Shown: one piece after another, positions 1 through 7,239 of the stretch
How positions within the stretch are numbered: the first letter of the stretch is position 1
Layout of the letters: the number at the start of each line of letters is the position of its first letter
Source of the DNA: Zhengella sp020637775
GTDB taxonomy: Bacteria > Pseudomonadota > Alphaproteobacteria > Rhizobiales > Rhizobiaceae
Direction of reading: 5' to 3'
Length of the DNA: 64,000 nt
Assembly: GCF_041397485.1 (NCBI RefSeq)
Contig: NZ_JAWKWO010000005.1
Location: 62,001 to 126,000 of the forward strand
Notes under the pieces: model-generated
Databases searched by the model: none
Seen by the model: the letters and a program-made list of their open reading frames with translations, nothing else
What the model was told of the DNA's origin: nothing
Made by a program: the position numbers and the translations under genes

Positions 1-808
1 GCATCAGCGGCCCGCCCTGAAGGCCGGGGAACACCGCCGAGTTGATCTTCTTGGCGATGGCCTCGTCATTGGTGAGGATGAGACCGCCGCGCGGCCCGCG
101 CAGCGACTTGTGCGTGGTGGAGGTGACCACATGGGCATGGGGCACCGGCGAGGGATGCACGCCGCCGGCGACAAGACCGGCGATGTGCGCCATGTCGACC
201 ATCAGGTAGGCGCCGACGGAATCGGCGATCTCGCGGAAGCGCTTCCAGTCCCAGATGCGCGAATAGGCTGTGCCGCCGGCAATGATGAGCCTGGGCTTGT
301 ATTCCTCGGCCTTGGCGGCGATGTCGTCCATGTCGAGGCGGTGGTCCTCCTGGCGCACGCCATAGGAGACCACGTTGAACCACTTGCCCGACATGTTGAC
401 CGGGGAGCCGTGGGTCAGGTGACCGCCGGAATTGAGGTCGAGACCCATGAAGGTGTCGCCGGGCTGAAGCAGGGCGAGAAAGACGGCCTGGTTCATCTGC
501 GAGCCGGAATTGGGCTGGACATTGGCAAAACCGGCATTGAACAGCGTCTTGGCGCGCTCGATGGCCAGGGTCTCTGCAACATCGACGAACTGGCAGCCGC
601 CATAGTAGCGCTTGCCCGGATAGCCCTCGGCATACTTGTTCGTCATGATCGAGCCCTGCGCCTCCAGCACCGCACGGCTGACGATGTTCTCTGAGGCGAT
701 CAGCTCGATCTCATGGCGCTGGCGGCCAAGCTCGTCGCGGATGGCTCCGAAGATTTCCGGATCGATCTCTTCCAGCGGGGCGGAAAAGAAAGCGCGCGTA
801 TCGGACAT
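1..808 (-). CDS. glyA: Serine hydroxymethyltransferase, N-terminal part (cut by window edge)
   Basis: Interconverts serine plus tetrahydrofolate with glycine plus 5,10-methylene-THF (PLP enzyme, cytosol). Translating the minus strand from the ATG at 808 gives a typical GlyA N-terminus: the ELIASENIVS block near residue 35, NKYAEGYPGKRYYGG, SGSQMNQAVF, and the PLP-lysine loop STTHKSLRGPRGG, ending at GLQGGPLM at the window edge. About 269 residues of the usual ~430 are present; the C-terminus lies outside. The ATG matches where the family starts. In many Rhizobiales glyA sits downstream of the ldtR/hemB neighbourhood seen here. Identification is secure. Confidence 0.96.
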   Translation of the reverse strand, partial: MSDTRAFFSAPLEEIDPEIFGAIRDELGRQRHEIELIASENIVSRAVLEAQGSIMTNKYAEGYPGKRYYGGCQFVDVAETLAIERAKTLFNAGFANVQPNSGSQMNQAVFLALLQPGDTFMGLDLNSGGHLTHGSPVNMSGKWFNVVSYGVRQEDHRLDMDDIAAKAEEYKPRLIIAGGTAYSRIWDWKRFREIADSVGAYLMVDMAHIAGLVAGGVHPSPVPHAHVVTSTTHKSLRGPRGGLILTNDEAIAKKINSAVFPGLQGGPLM

Positions 809-948
809 GCTGTGTGGTCCCTTCCTGTCAGCGGTCTCGGGAGAAACGAGAGCGCGGCTTATCACAGTTTCTCGCGGCCTGCCACTTGCCGCGTGCGCAA
901 ACAATGCGGACGGTTTTTCGCCCGCCGGCGCCGGACCATAGCGCCATG

Positions 949-980
949 CAAAACGCCGCCCCGCATGGCGGAGCGGCGTT
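949..980 (-). terminator. Intrinsic terminator of the L,D-transpeptidase gene
   Basis: Read on the minus strand, just past the transpeptidase stop at 1015, is a stem of AACGCCGC paired with GCGGCGTT (arms 973–980 and 952–959). One mismatch (960/972) separates this from four further inner pairs and an ATG/CAT triloop. A run of T follows the stem on the minus strand (GGCGTTTTGC). Confidence 0.7.
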
Positions 981-1014
981 CATACCCTTCTTTGCGACAC
1001 GCTTCGCGCGCGCC

Positions 1015-2268
1015 TCAGAGCGTGGAGGACAGCTGCAATTCGTCCACCCCGTCGCGGCCGTAGATGTCGTCGCGGAAATGAACCACGCCGTCGCCCGTCG
1101 ACCAGGCCGACACATAGGTGAAGTAGACCGGCACCGGCTCGGCCAGTTGCACCGGCGTGCTCTCGCCGGACTTGATGGTGGCCTCGAAGCGCTGCCGGTT
1201 CCAGCCATCGGTCTCGCGCAGGAGCCAGCTAACCAGATCGCGCACATTCTGCACGCGGACACAGCCGGAGCTTTCGAAACGCGCAAGCTTGCCGAACAGG
1301 CTCTGCTGCGGGGTGTCGTGCATGTAGGTGGCATGCGGATTGGGGAAGTTGATCTTGACCGACGCCATGGCGTTGATCTTGCCGGGATCCTGGCGCAGCC
1401 GGTAATTCGCGGCCTCGTCGGTTGTCCAGTCCACCATTTCCGGCGGAATCTCGTTTCCGTCCTGGGCGAAGATGCGGATGTTGTTGCGCGTCAGGTAGGT
1501 CGGATCCTTGCGCATCAGCGGAATGATGTCCTTGCGGATGATCGATTCCGGCGCCGTCCAGTACGGATTGATGATGACCTCGTTGATCTTCGAATTGAGG
1601 ATCGGCGTCTGGCGGTCCACCTTGCCGACAATCGCGGTGTGGCGCGAGACGACACGGCCGTTTTCCACCGCCTCGATCTGGGCGGCGGGGATGTTGACCA
1701 TGACGTAGCGGTCGCCCAGATAACCGGACATGGACCGCAGGCGAACCAGGTTGGTCTGCAACTGGCCGAGGCGAACGGGCGCGGACACGTTCATGGCGGC
1801 AAAGGTGTAGCGCCCCATGACGCCGTCGGCAGGCAGCCCGTGGCGCTCCTGGAAACGCTTCACCGCTGCATCGACATAGGTGTCGTAGGCCTGCGACATG
1901 CCGGCACGCGGCGACAGGTCACCCGAGATCATCAGGCGCTTGCGCAGCGTTTCGACAGACGGGTCGATCATGCCGAGCCGGAGCTTCTGGCGGGCAGGCA
2001 CGACCGGCCAGCCGCCGCGCGCGACGATGTCCTCGTATTGCGCGATCGCGTGCTCGACATAGGAGACGGTGTCGGGGTTGAAGATGGGAAGGTTGGAGGC
2101 GACCCGCCCGCCCTGCGAAGCGCGCGCATCAAACTCGGTGTCCCAATTGCCACGGCGCGGCGACTCGATGATGGTGCGGATGATGTCATCCGCCCGGGCG
2201 GCCCCGCTCATCGCTGACAGCGCTGTCGCACCGGCACCGGCTAGAAAAAGGCGGCGGCTGGTTGCCAT
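1015..2268 (-). CDS. ldtP: Murein L,D-transpeptidase (YkuD/YcbB type), LdtR-regulon enzyme
   Basis: Cross-links or remodels peptidoglycan by L,D-transpeptidation in the periplasm. The 417-residue product begins with a Tat-like signal (SRRLFLAGAG) cleaved near the ARA-DD site. A peptidoglycan-binding helical domain follows around residues 130–175 (VKRFQERHGLPADGVMG), then the YkuD catalytic domain. The catalytic motif is visible: H317 in MHDTPQ and C336 in SSGCVRV. The start has a good ribosome site (GAGGGAAG). It lies downstream of, and on the same strand as, the MarR-type regulator at 2583–3101, the arrangement known for ldtR and its target ldtP in Liberibacter and Sinorhizobium. The symbol is by that analogy. 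A terminator follows. Confidence 0.88.
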   Translation of the reverse strand: MATSRRLFLAGAGATALSAMSGAARADDIIRTIIESPRRGNWDTEFDARASQGGRVASNLPIFNPDTVSYVEHAIAQYEDIVARGGWPVVPARQKLRLGMIDPSVETLRKRLMISGDLSPRAGMSQAYDTYVDAAVKRFQERHGLPADGVMGRYTFAAMNVSAPVRLGQLQTNLVRLRSMSGYLGDRYVMVNIPAAQIEAVENGRVVSRHTAIVGKVDRQTPILNSKINEVIINPYWTAPESIIRKDIIPLMRKDPTYLTRNNIRIFAQDGNEIPPEMVDWTTDEAANYRLRQDPGKINAMASVKINFPNPHATYMHDTPQQSLFGKLARFESSGCVRVQNVRDLVSWLLRETDGWNRQRFEATIKSGESTPVQLAEPVPVYFTYVSAWSTGDGVVHFRDDIYGRDGVDELQLSSTL

Positions 2269-2582
2269 GATCGTCTTCCCTCGTCGTCAAGTTCTACGTG
2301 ACCGGAAAGGCCTTCAGGTCACGGGATTATGGAAAGGGAAAGATTGCACGTCAACGTTAACAAAGCGCCAAGCCTGTTGCCGCTGGTTGTCGCTAGCCGG
2401 GACAAACCCGCTCGCCCTTCCCCATCGGAAGAGGCGATGCCACGCGAATATGGCCTGATTGTGGGCGCCGGATCACGGCCGCGTTATCACCACGTCGCAC
2501 GCAGCTTCCGCGCGCCGGACACGGGGACCGGGGACAGGCGGCGGCCCCGCCTGCCATGTCCACCCCCGTCATGTACGGCCCA
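2269..2582. promoter_or_regulatory. ldtR–ldtP intergenic region with candidate LdtR box
   Basis: This 314-bp gap has no convincing coding sequence. At 2355–2364, 87 bp upstream of the transpeptidase start, is CGTTAACAAA; the same ten bases occur upstream of ldtR at 3201–3210. LdtR is known to control both genes in relatives, so these are candidate operators (inference). A GC-only hairpin at 2535–2553 (CAGGCG/CGCCTG) just after the ldtR stop lacks a T-tract and is not a convincing terminator. Confidence 0.45.
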
Positions 2583-3101
2583 TCACATGCGGTAGGCGAT
2601 GGTGTCGTTCCAGAAACGGTCGAGACGCTGGAGCGCACGGTTCATCTGCTGGAATTCCTCCGGACCGATGCCGCCGACCTGTTCGATGGATCCGATATGG
2701 CGCTGGTAGAGACCGGAAACGATGGCCGCGACATCCTTGCCCTTCTGCGTCAGGCTGACGCGGACGGAACGCCGGTCGACACGCGAACGCTGATGATGAA
2801 GGAAGCCCATGTCCACCATCTTCTTGAGATTGTAGGACACGTTGGAGCCCAGGTAATAGCCGCGCGTGCGCAGTTCGCCGGCTGTCAGTTCGCTGTCGCC
2901 GATGTTGAAAAGGAGAAGCGCCTGGACGGCGTTGATGTCGGAGCGGCCGTTGCGCTCGAATTCGTCCTTGACCACATCAAGCAGGCGGCGGTGCAGACGT
3001 TCAAGAAGATGCACCGACTCCATGTAAAGGGAGTGGATGGCGCTTTCCTGCTTGTCGGAAGCTGCGGGCTGCTGCGAGACAGCACGACGTGCATTGCTCA
3101 T
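2583..3101 (-). CDS. ldtR: MarR-family winged-helix regulator LdtR
   Basis: A DNA-binding regulator of cell-wall L,D-transpeptidase and stress genes in Rhizobiales. The 172-residue protein shows a MarR fold: an N-terminal dimerisation helix (SLYMESVHLLERLHRRLLDV), a winged helix with recognition segment (TRGYYLGSNVSYNLKKMV), the wing (HHQRSRVDRRSVRVSLTQKG), and a C-terminal dimer helix ending DRFWNDTIAYRM. The YYLGSNVSYNLKKM string is what I recognise as LdtR-specific. It is transcribed toward the L,D-transpeptidase gene. A CGTTAACAAA motif 100 bp upstream is shared with that gene, suggesting autoregulation. Confidence 0.88.
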   Translation of the reverse strand: MSNARRAVSQQPAASDKQESAIHSLYMESVHLLERLHRRLLDVVKDEFERNGRSDINAVQALLLFNIGDSELTAGELRTRGYYLGSNVSYNLKKMVDMGFLHHQRSRVDRRSVRVSLTQKGKDVAAIVSGLYQRHIGSIEQVGGIGPEEFQQMNRALQRLDRFWNDTIAYRM

Positions 3102-3200
3102 TGTTTCTTGCCTTCTGTTGGACGCCTGGTGACTTGTTGTTTTGCCGTCACCTTGGCGCCCACATTATCGAAGGCGATTAAAAGTCGACTTAAAGGCTTG

Positions 3201-3257
3201 CGTTAACAAAACCTTGCTCCATGCCGAAGCGGCAGGTTGGGCAATGAAAGGTTAACG
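3201..3257. promoter_or_regulatory. Candidate LdtR binding region upstream of ldtR
   Basis: CGTTAACAAA at 3201–3210 is identical to the site at 2355–2364 ahead of the transpeptidase gene. A second GTTAACG lies at 3251–3257. All are upstream of the ldtR start at 3101. Proposed from the repeat alone plus the known LdtR regulon. Confidence 0.4.
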
Positions 3258-3270
3258 CCGGGCGCCTGCC

Positions 3271-3696
3271 TCACGCGGCATCGCGGCTGCGGCGAACCTC
3301 CAGCCACAGGTAAACCCGCAGCGCAACCAGTGCGGCCAGCACCCCCAGATGGGCGATGACCAGCAGCTCACGGTCGCCGAACAGGTGCGGATAGAGCGCA
3401 TGCATGGTGATCTCCGAGGCAGCGCAAAGCGTCCAGATCACCGGCCCCCAGGATGCCGGAAGCCAAAGGCCGACGGCGGCGAAGGGATAAAGCACGGCGA
3501 GGCTGACGGCGGCGATCTGCCAATGGATGGGCATGAGATCGAAGCGCCAGATGCCGCCGGGTTCCAGCCCGACCAGGCGAAGCCAGTAGGCCAGGCCGCT
3601 CCACAGCGAAAGGACCGCGAGGAAGCGCATGAAGACGACGGAGGCCTGCGCGGCGCGCGACGGCTTGAAGATCCCGGCCTCGGCGGTTTGCATCAT
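3271..3696 (-). CDS. DUF6163 family small integral membrane protein
   Basis: A 141-residue protein of unknown function found in Rhizobiales. It has about four hydrophobic segments: roughly residues 19–39 (FMRFLAVLSLWSGLAYW), 58–80, 83–103 and 109–130. The C-terminus is short and basic (LEVRRSRDAA). There is no signal peptide or catalytic motif. The start overlaps the stop of the upstream HIBCH gene by four bases (3693–3696, ATGA), so the two are translationally coupled; the same pairing next to ldtR is common in the order. No role can be assigned. Confidence 0.75.
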   Translation of the reverse strand: MMQTAEAGIFKPSRAAQASVVFMRFLAVLSLWSGLAYWLRLVGLEPGGIWRFDLMPIHWQIAAVSLAVLYPFAAVGLWLPASWGPVIWTLCAASEITMHALYPHLFGDRELLVIAHLGVLAALVALRVYLWLEVRRSRDAA

Positions 3697-4748
3697 GGCA
3701 GTGGCAGTTCCCCGCCGTCGAGCGGCGCGAAATAGGCGTCGATGTCAGCGGTTTCGACAGCCTCGATGGTGGCCGGGCGCCATGCGGGCGCATTGTCGCG
3801 GTCCACGAGAACGGCGCGGATGCCCTCGTAGAAGTCGTGGCCGACCAGCATGCGGTTGACGATGCGGAACTCCATGCGCATGCAATCGTCCATCGACATG
3901 CCGGCGCCGCGTGCCATCTGGCGGAAGGCGACGTGAAGCGATGTCGGCGAGCGGCCGGCGATGGTGTCAAGCGTCCGGCGGGCGAAACCGTCGCCCTCGT
4001 CGGCGGCCTCGTTCAGCGCGGCCACCACGGCTTCCAGGCTGGAGCCTTCGAACAGACGGTCGATGGCTTCGAAGGTTTCCGAGCCTGTTTCCGGTTCAGG
4101 GCGGATGCAGAAACGCATCAGCGAGGCAGCGGCATCGCCCGATTCGCACATGGCATCGAGCAGCGCGCCGAAATCCGCCGAGGCGACCGCGTGCGTGGCC
4201 GCGCCGAGGGCCAGCGCATCGCCCTGCTTTACGCGCTCGCCGGTCAACCCCATCCAGATGCCCGAACGACCGCGCAGGCGGGGCAGGAAGTGACTGCCGC
4301 CGACATCGGGAAAGAAGCCGATCCCCACTTCCGGCATGGCGATCACGCCCTTGTCGCCGAAGACGCGCACCGCGCCGTTCATCGACACGCCGCAGCCGCC
4401 GCCCATGACGATGCCGTCGATGAGCGACACCCAGGGCTTGGGAAAGCGGTTGATGCGGGCGTTGAGCCGGTATTCGTCGCGGAAGAAGGCGGTGAGCACC
4501 CGGCCTTCGCGGCCGGCCCGGTAGATATCCATGATGTCGCCGCCGGCACAGAAGGCGCGGCCTTCGCCCCGGATGACGACAAGGGCGACATCGTCGTCTT
4601 CTTCCCAGGCATCCATGGCGCGCGCCATCGCCTGAACCATCGAATGCGTCAGCGCGTTCAGCGCCTTGGGCCGTGTCATGGTGATCACGCCCGCCCTTCC
4701 CCGCTTCTCGAAGCGGATTTCATCGCCGCCGCCGAATTCGATACCCAT
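3693..4748 (-). CDS. 3-hydroxyisobutyryl-CoA hydrolase (enoyl-CoA hydratase fold)
   Basis: Hydrolyses 3-hydroxyisobutyryl-CoA to free acid in valine degradation (cytosol). The 351-residue length and the C-terminal extension separate HIBCH from ~260-residue crotonases. Visible motifs are the oxyanion-hole segment RAFCAGGDI, the second loop GIVMGGGCGVSMNG, and the HIBCH-type active site MPEVGIGFFPDVGGSHFLPR with its catalytic Glu. The C-terminal region MEFRIVNRMLVGHDFYEGIR is typical of the family. The ATG at 4748 is preceded by GGGAGCG. It is coupled to the downstream DUF6163 gene. An older-style label would be 'enoyl-CoA hydratase/isomerase family protein'. Confidence 0.9.
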   Translation of the reverse strand: MGIEFGGGDEIRFEKRGRAGVITMTRPKALNALTHSMVQAMARAMDAWEEDDDVALVVIRGEGRAFCAGGDIMDIYRAGREGRVLTAFFRDEYRLNARINRFPKPWVSLIDGIVMGGGCGVSMNGAVRVFGDKGVIAMPEVGIGFFPDVGGSHFLPRLRGRSGIWMGLTGERVKQGDALALGAATHAVASADFGALLDAMCESGDAAASLMRFCIRPEPETGSETFEAIDRLFEGSSLEAVVAALNEAADEGDGFARRTLDTIAGRSPTSLHVAFRQMARGAGMSMDDCMRMEFRIVNRMLVGHDFYEGIRAVLVDRDNAPAWRPATIEAVETADIDAYFAPLDGGELPLP

Positions 4749-4899
4749 GCCGTGAATCGCTCCCTCTCCCTCTGGCCCCCCTGCCCTGTCCGGCTTACGG
4801 GCCAGTGCGCTTTTTTGTCAATGGCGCGGTTGCCCGGCGCGGCCCAACTGTGGTTCAACCGGAGGCCCTTCGCGGCAAGGCGAACTGAAGGACAGGATC

Positions 4900-5925
4900 A
4901 TGAACCGCATGGACACGTTTTCGATGCCCCGTTCCGTCGATGAAATCACCGGATCGCGCCGCTTGCGGCGGATGCGCAAGGCCGACTGGTCGCGCCGGCT
5001 GGTGCAGGAGACGCGGCTGACGGTCGATGACCTGATCTGGCCGATCTTCGTGATCGAGGGCGAGAACCGCAGCGAGGACATCGCGGCCATGCCGGGCGTC
5101 CGGCGCATGACGGTCGATCTCGCCGTGCGCGAGGCGGAAAAGGCGGCCAGGCTCGGCATTCCGGCGTTGGCCACGTTCCCCAATATCGCCATGGACCGGC
5201 GCGACGATACCGGCTCCCACATTCTCGACGCGGACAACGTGATCAACAAGGCCAGCCGCGCCATCAAGGCCGCGGTGCCGGAGATCGGCATCATCACCGA
5301 CGTCGCGCTCGACCCGTTCACCAGTCACGGCCATGACGGCATCCTGCGCGACGGCATCATCGTCAACGACGAGACCGTGGACCTGCTGGCCCGCGCGGCG
5401 GTGGGGCAGGCAGAGGCCGGCGCAGACATCATCGCCCCTTCCGACATGATGGACGGACGCATCGGTGCCATTCGCGATGCGCTGGACGCAGCCGGTTTCC
5501 AGGACGTGGCCATCATGTCCTATGCCACCAAGTTTGCCTCCGGCTTCTACGGCCCTTACCGCGAGGCCGTCGGCACCGGCGGTCTGCTCAAGGGCGACAA
5601 GAAGACCTATTACATCGACCCGTCCAACAGCGAGGAAGCCATCCGCGAGACCGAAGCCGACATCGCCGAAGGCGCCGACATGGTGATGGTCAAGCCGGGC
5701 ATGCCCTATCTCGACATCTGCCGGCGCCTCAAGGACACGTTCGGCCTGCCCACCTTCGCCTATCAGGTCTCGGGCGAATACGCGATGATCAAGGCGGCAT
5801 CGGCCAACGGCTGGCTGGATCATGACAGGGCCATGCTGGAAAGCCTGGCGGCCTTCAAGCGGGCGGGCTGCGATGGCATCCTCACCTATTTCGCGCCACA
5901 GGTGGCGGAGATGCTGAAAGGCTGA
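4900..5925 (+). CDS. hemB: Delta-aminolevulinic acid dehydratase (porphobilinogen synthase)
   Basis: Condenses two 5-aminolevulinate molecules to porphobilinogen in haem/tetrapyrrole synthesis (cytosolic octamer). At 341 residues it is full length. The two Schiff-base lysines are visible: K211 in SYATKFAS and K265 in MVMVKPGMPY. The metal loop at 134–147 reads DVALDPFTSHGHDG: the cysteines of zinc-type enzymes are replaced by Asp, so this is the Mg-dependent class known from Bradyrhizobium and Pseudomonas. The start is supported by AGGA just upstream. It is divergent from the HIBCH gene. Confidence 0.97.
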   Translation: MNRMDTFSMPRSVDEITGSRRLRRMRKADWSRRLVQETRLTVDDLIWPIFVIEGENRSEDIAAMPGVRRMTVDLAVREAEKAARLGIPALATFPNIAMDRRDDTGSHILDADNVINKASRAIKAAVPEIGIITDVALDPFTSHGHDGILRDGIIVNDETVDLLARAAVGQAEAGADIIAPSDMMDGRIGAIRDALDAAGFQDVAIMSYATKFASGFYGPYREAVGTGGLLKGDKKTYYIDPSNSEEAIRETEADIAEGADMVMVKPGMPYLDICRRLKDTFGLPTFAYQVSGEYAMIKAASANGWLDHDRAMLESLAAFKRAGCDGILTYFAPQVAEMLKG

Positions 5926-5961
5926 CCGCGAAGGCGGCCAGCCCTTGCCGGCGCCTTGCAG

Positions 5962-6336
5962 TCAGGCTGCCTGTGCCCTTGTCGTCAGCACCGTGTAGAG
6001 GAAGATCAGCATCGACAGGATGGTCAGGACCGAGCCGATGGCGGCCAGGGTCTCGCCCTGCTGCCTGAGCACCATGACGATGCCCGGCACGATGGTCAGC
6101 ACGCCCAGCGTGGCCACCCCGTAGTGAACCTTGGCCAGCGGCCGAGCCGCGGCGGCGGGCACGAGGTGATAGTAGAAACCGAAAAGCCCCATCGTCACCC
6201 ATCCGATCAGGTTGAGATGGGCGTGGGCGCCCGACAGCATGTGATTGCCGCTGGCCGACATCTGGATTCCCCAGACCATGCCGATGGTGACGAAAAGCGC
6301 CGCGGTGGCGACGAAGAGAAAAGCTATGCCGCGCAT
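5962..6336 (-). CDS. Small cytochrome oxidase subunit I-like membrane protein
   Basis: A 124-residue protein with four predicted membrane helices (about residues 3–25, 38–58, 67–87 and 97–118). The segment SGAHAHLNLIGWVTMGLFGF resembles the haem-ligand helix of cbb3/NO-reductase subunit I, but the protein is only about a quarter of a real subunit I and cannot be a complete oxidase. Homologues in Rhizobiales are usually labelled 'cytochrome-c oxidase' or hypothetical. The start at 6336 was chosen over an open frame reaching 6483 because GGGAGGGACCCGAC precedes it and the protein begins at the first membrane helix. Haem binding is possible but unproven. Confidence 0.7.
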   Translation of the reverse strand: MRGIAFLFVATAALFVTIGMVWGIQMSASGNHMLSGAHAHLNLIGWVTMGLFGFYYHLVPAAAARPLAKVHYGVATLGVLTIVPGIVMVLRQQGETLAAIGSVLTILSMLIFLYTVLTTRAQAA

Positions 6337-6664
6337 GTCGGGTCCCTCCCTGTTGCGGTCCACTTCCTTCCGCCCCCTTGCCGGCAACCGCGTCCGGCAA
6401 GCCATCGGCCCGGCCCTCCCGACACCGGAACCGGAAAACGCGCGTCCGCGCACGCTGCCATTCGGGAAACTGTCCGGGTTCATCTTGTCCGATTGCCTAA
6501 AAATCAGTCTTCAATGAATCAATTCGTTTTTCAAGCACCCGGACAGCCGTTTCTTTGTCTCCGGCCGGTCCAACCCCTCGCTTCCTTGAACCGGCAGGCA
6601 CGCCTTCCCATGTGAAGCCTTGCAAGCATTGCAGTTCCCGGACGGGAAGAAAGGCAGGAAAGAC

Positions 6665-7144
6665 TTGGCACGCACGATCGACGGCAAGACGGTCCATGAC
6701 AGCGGTTTCCCCGCGGATGAAGACTGGCGCCTGTATGAGGGGGTGCGCACGCGGCGCGTCATGGCGTTTTTCATTGATTACGTCATCATCCTGCTCCTGA
6801 TGATCCCGTTTGCCATCCTGGTCTTTCTGCTGGGCATCGTCACGCTGGGTCTTGGCTGGATGCTGTTTGCCGTCTTCGGCCCCTTCGTGGCGCTGACCTA
6901 CGTGGCCATGACGCTGGGCGGCGGACGGCAGGCGACGGTCGGCATGCAGATGACGGGCATCCGGCTTGCAAGGCTGGACGGGTTGCGGATCGATCCGCTG
7001 CTTGCCATCGTCCACACGGTCCTGTTCTGGGCCGGAAACGTGTTCACCTCCGGCCTCATCCTGCTGGCCACGCTGGTTCTGGACCGCAAGCGCACGGTTC
7101 ACGACCTCCTGCTCGGCACCGTCGTGGTGCGCGACAAGGCCTGA
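6665..7144 (+). CDS. RDD family membrane protein
   Basis: A 159-residue protein with the RDD-family layout: a soluble N-terminus, TM1 starting RRVMAFFIDYVIILLLM (the R..D pair that names the family), TM2 near residues 56–78, the conserved ATVGMQMTGIRL segment, and a C-terminal TM with LDRKRTVHDLLLGTVVV. The family's function is poorly known; proposals include ion/proton antiport and membrane assembly. The start is uncertain: TTG at 6665 has AGGAAAG just upstream, while the same frame opens at TTG 6620. A GC hairpin (CCCTGCC/GGCAGGG, 7151–7167) follows the stop. Confidence 0.8.
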   Translation: MARTIDGKTVHDSGFPADEDWRLYEGVRTRRVMAFFIDYVIILLLMIPFAILVFLLGIVTLGLGWMLFAVFGPFVALTYVAMTLGGGRQATVGMQMTGIRLARLDGLRIDPLLAIVHTVLFWAGNVFTSGLILLATLVLDRKRTVHDLLLGTVVVRDKA

Positions 7145-7150
7145 CGGCGG

Positions 7151-7167
7151 CCCTGCCCGCGGCAGGG
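7151..7167. terminator. Hairpin after the RDD gene
   Basis: A perfect seven-base-pair stem CCCTGCC/GGCAGGG with a CGC loop, seven bases past the stop. No T-tract follows, so factor-independent termination is doubtful. Confidence 0.35.
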
Positions 7168-7239
7168 AATTCGGCACTCGCCAACGGCCGCGCACCATTC
7201 TACAGTGTCCATGGACGAATCCTCGCCCGCGGACGTTGA

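Noticed and set aside
2535..2553. Hairpin after ldtR as a terminator
   Set aside because: A six-pair stem with no T-tract in the direction of transcription; in this GC-rich DNA such stems are common by chance.
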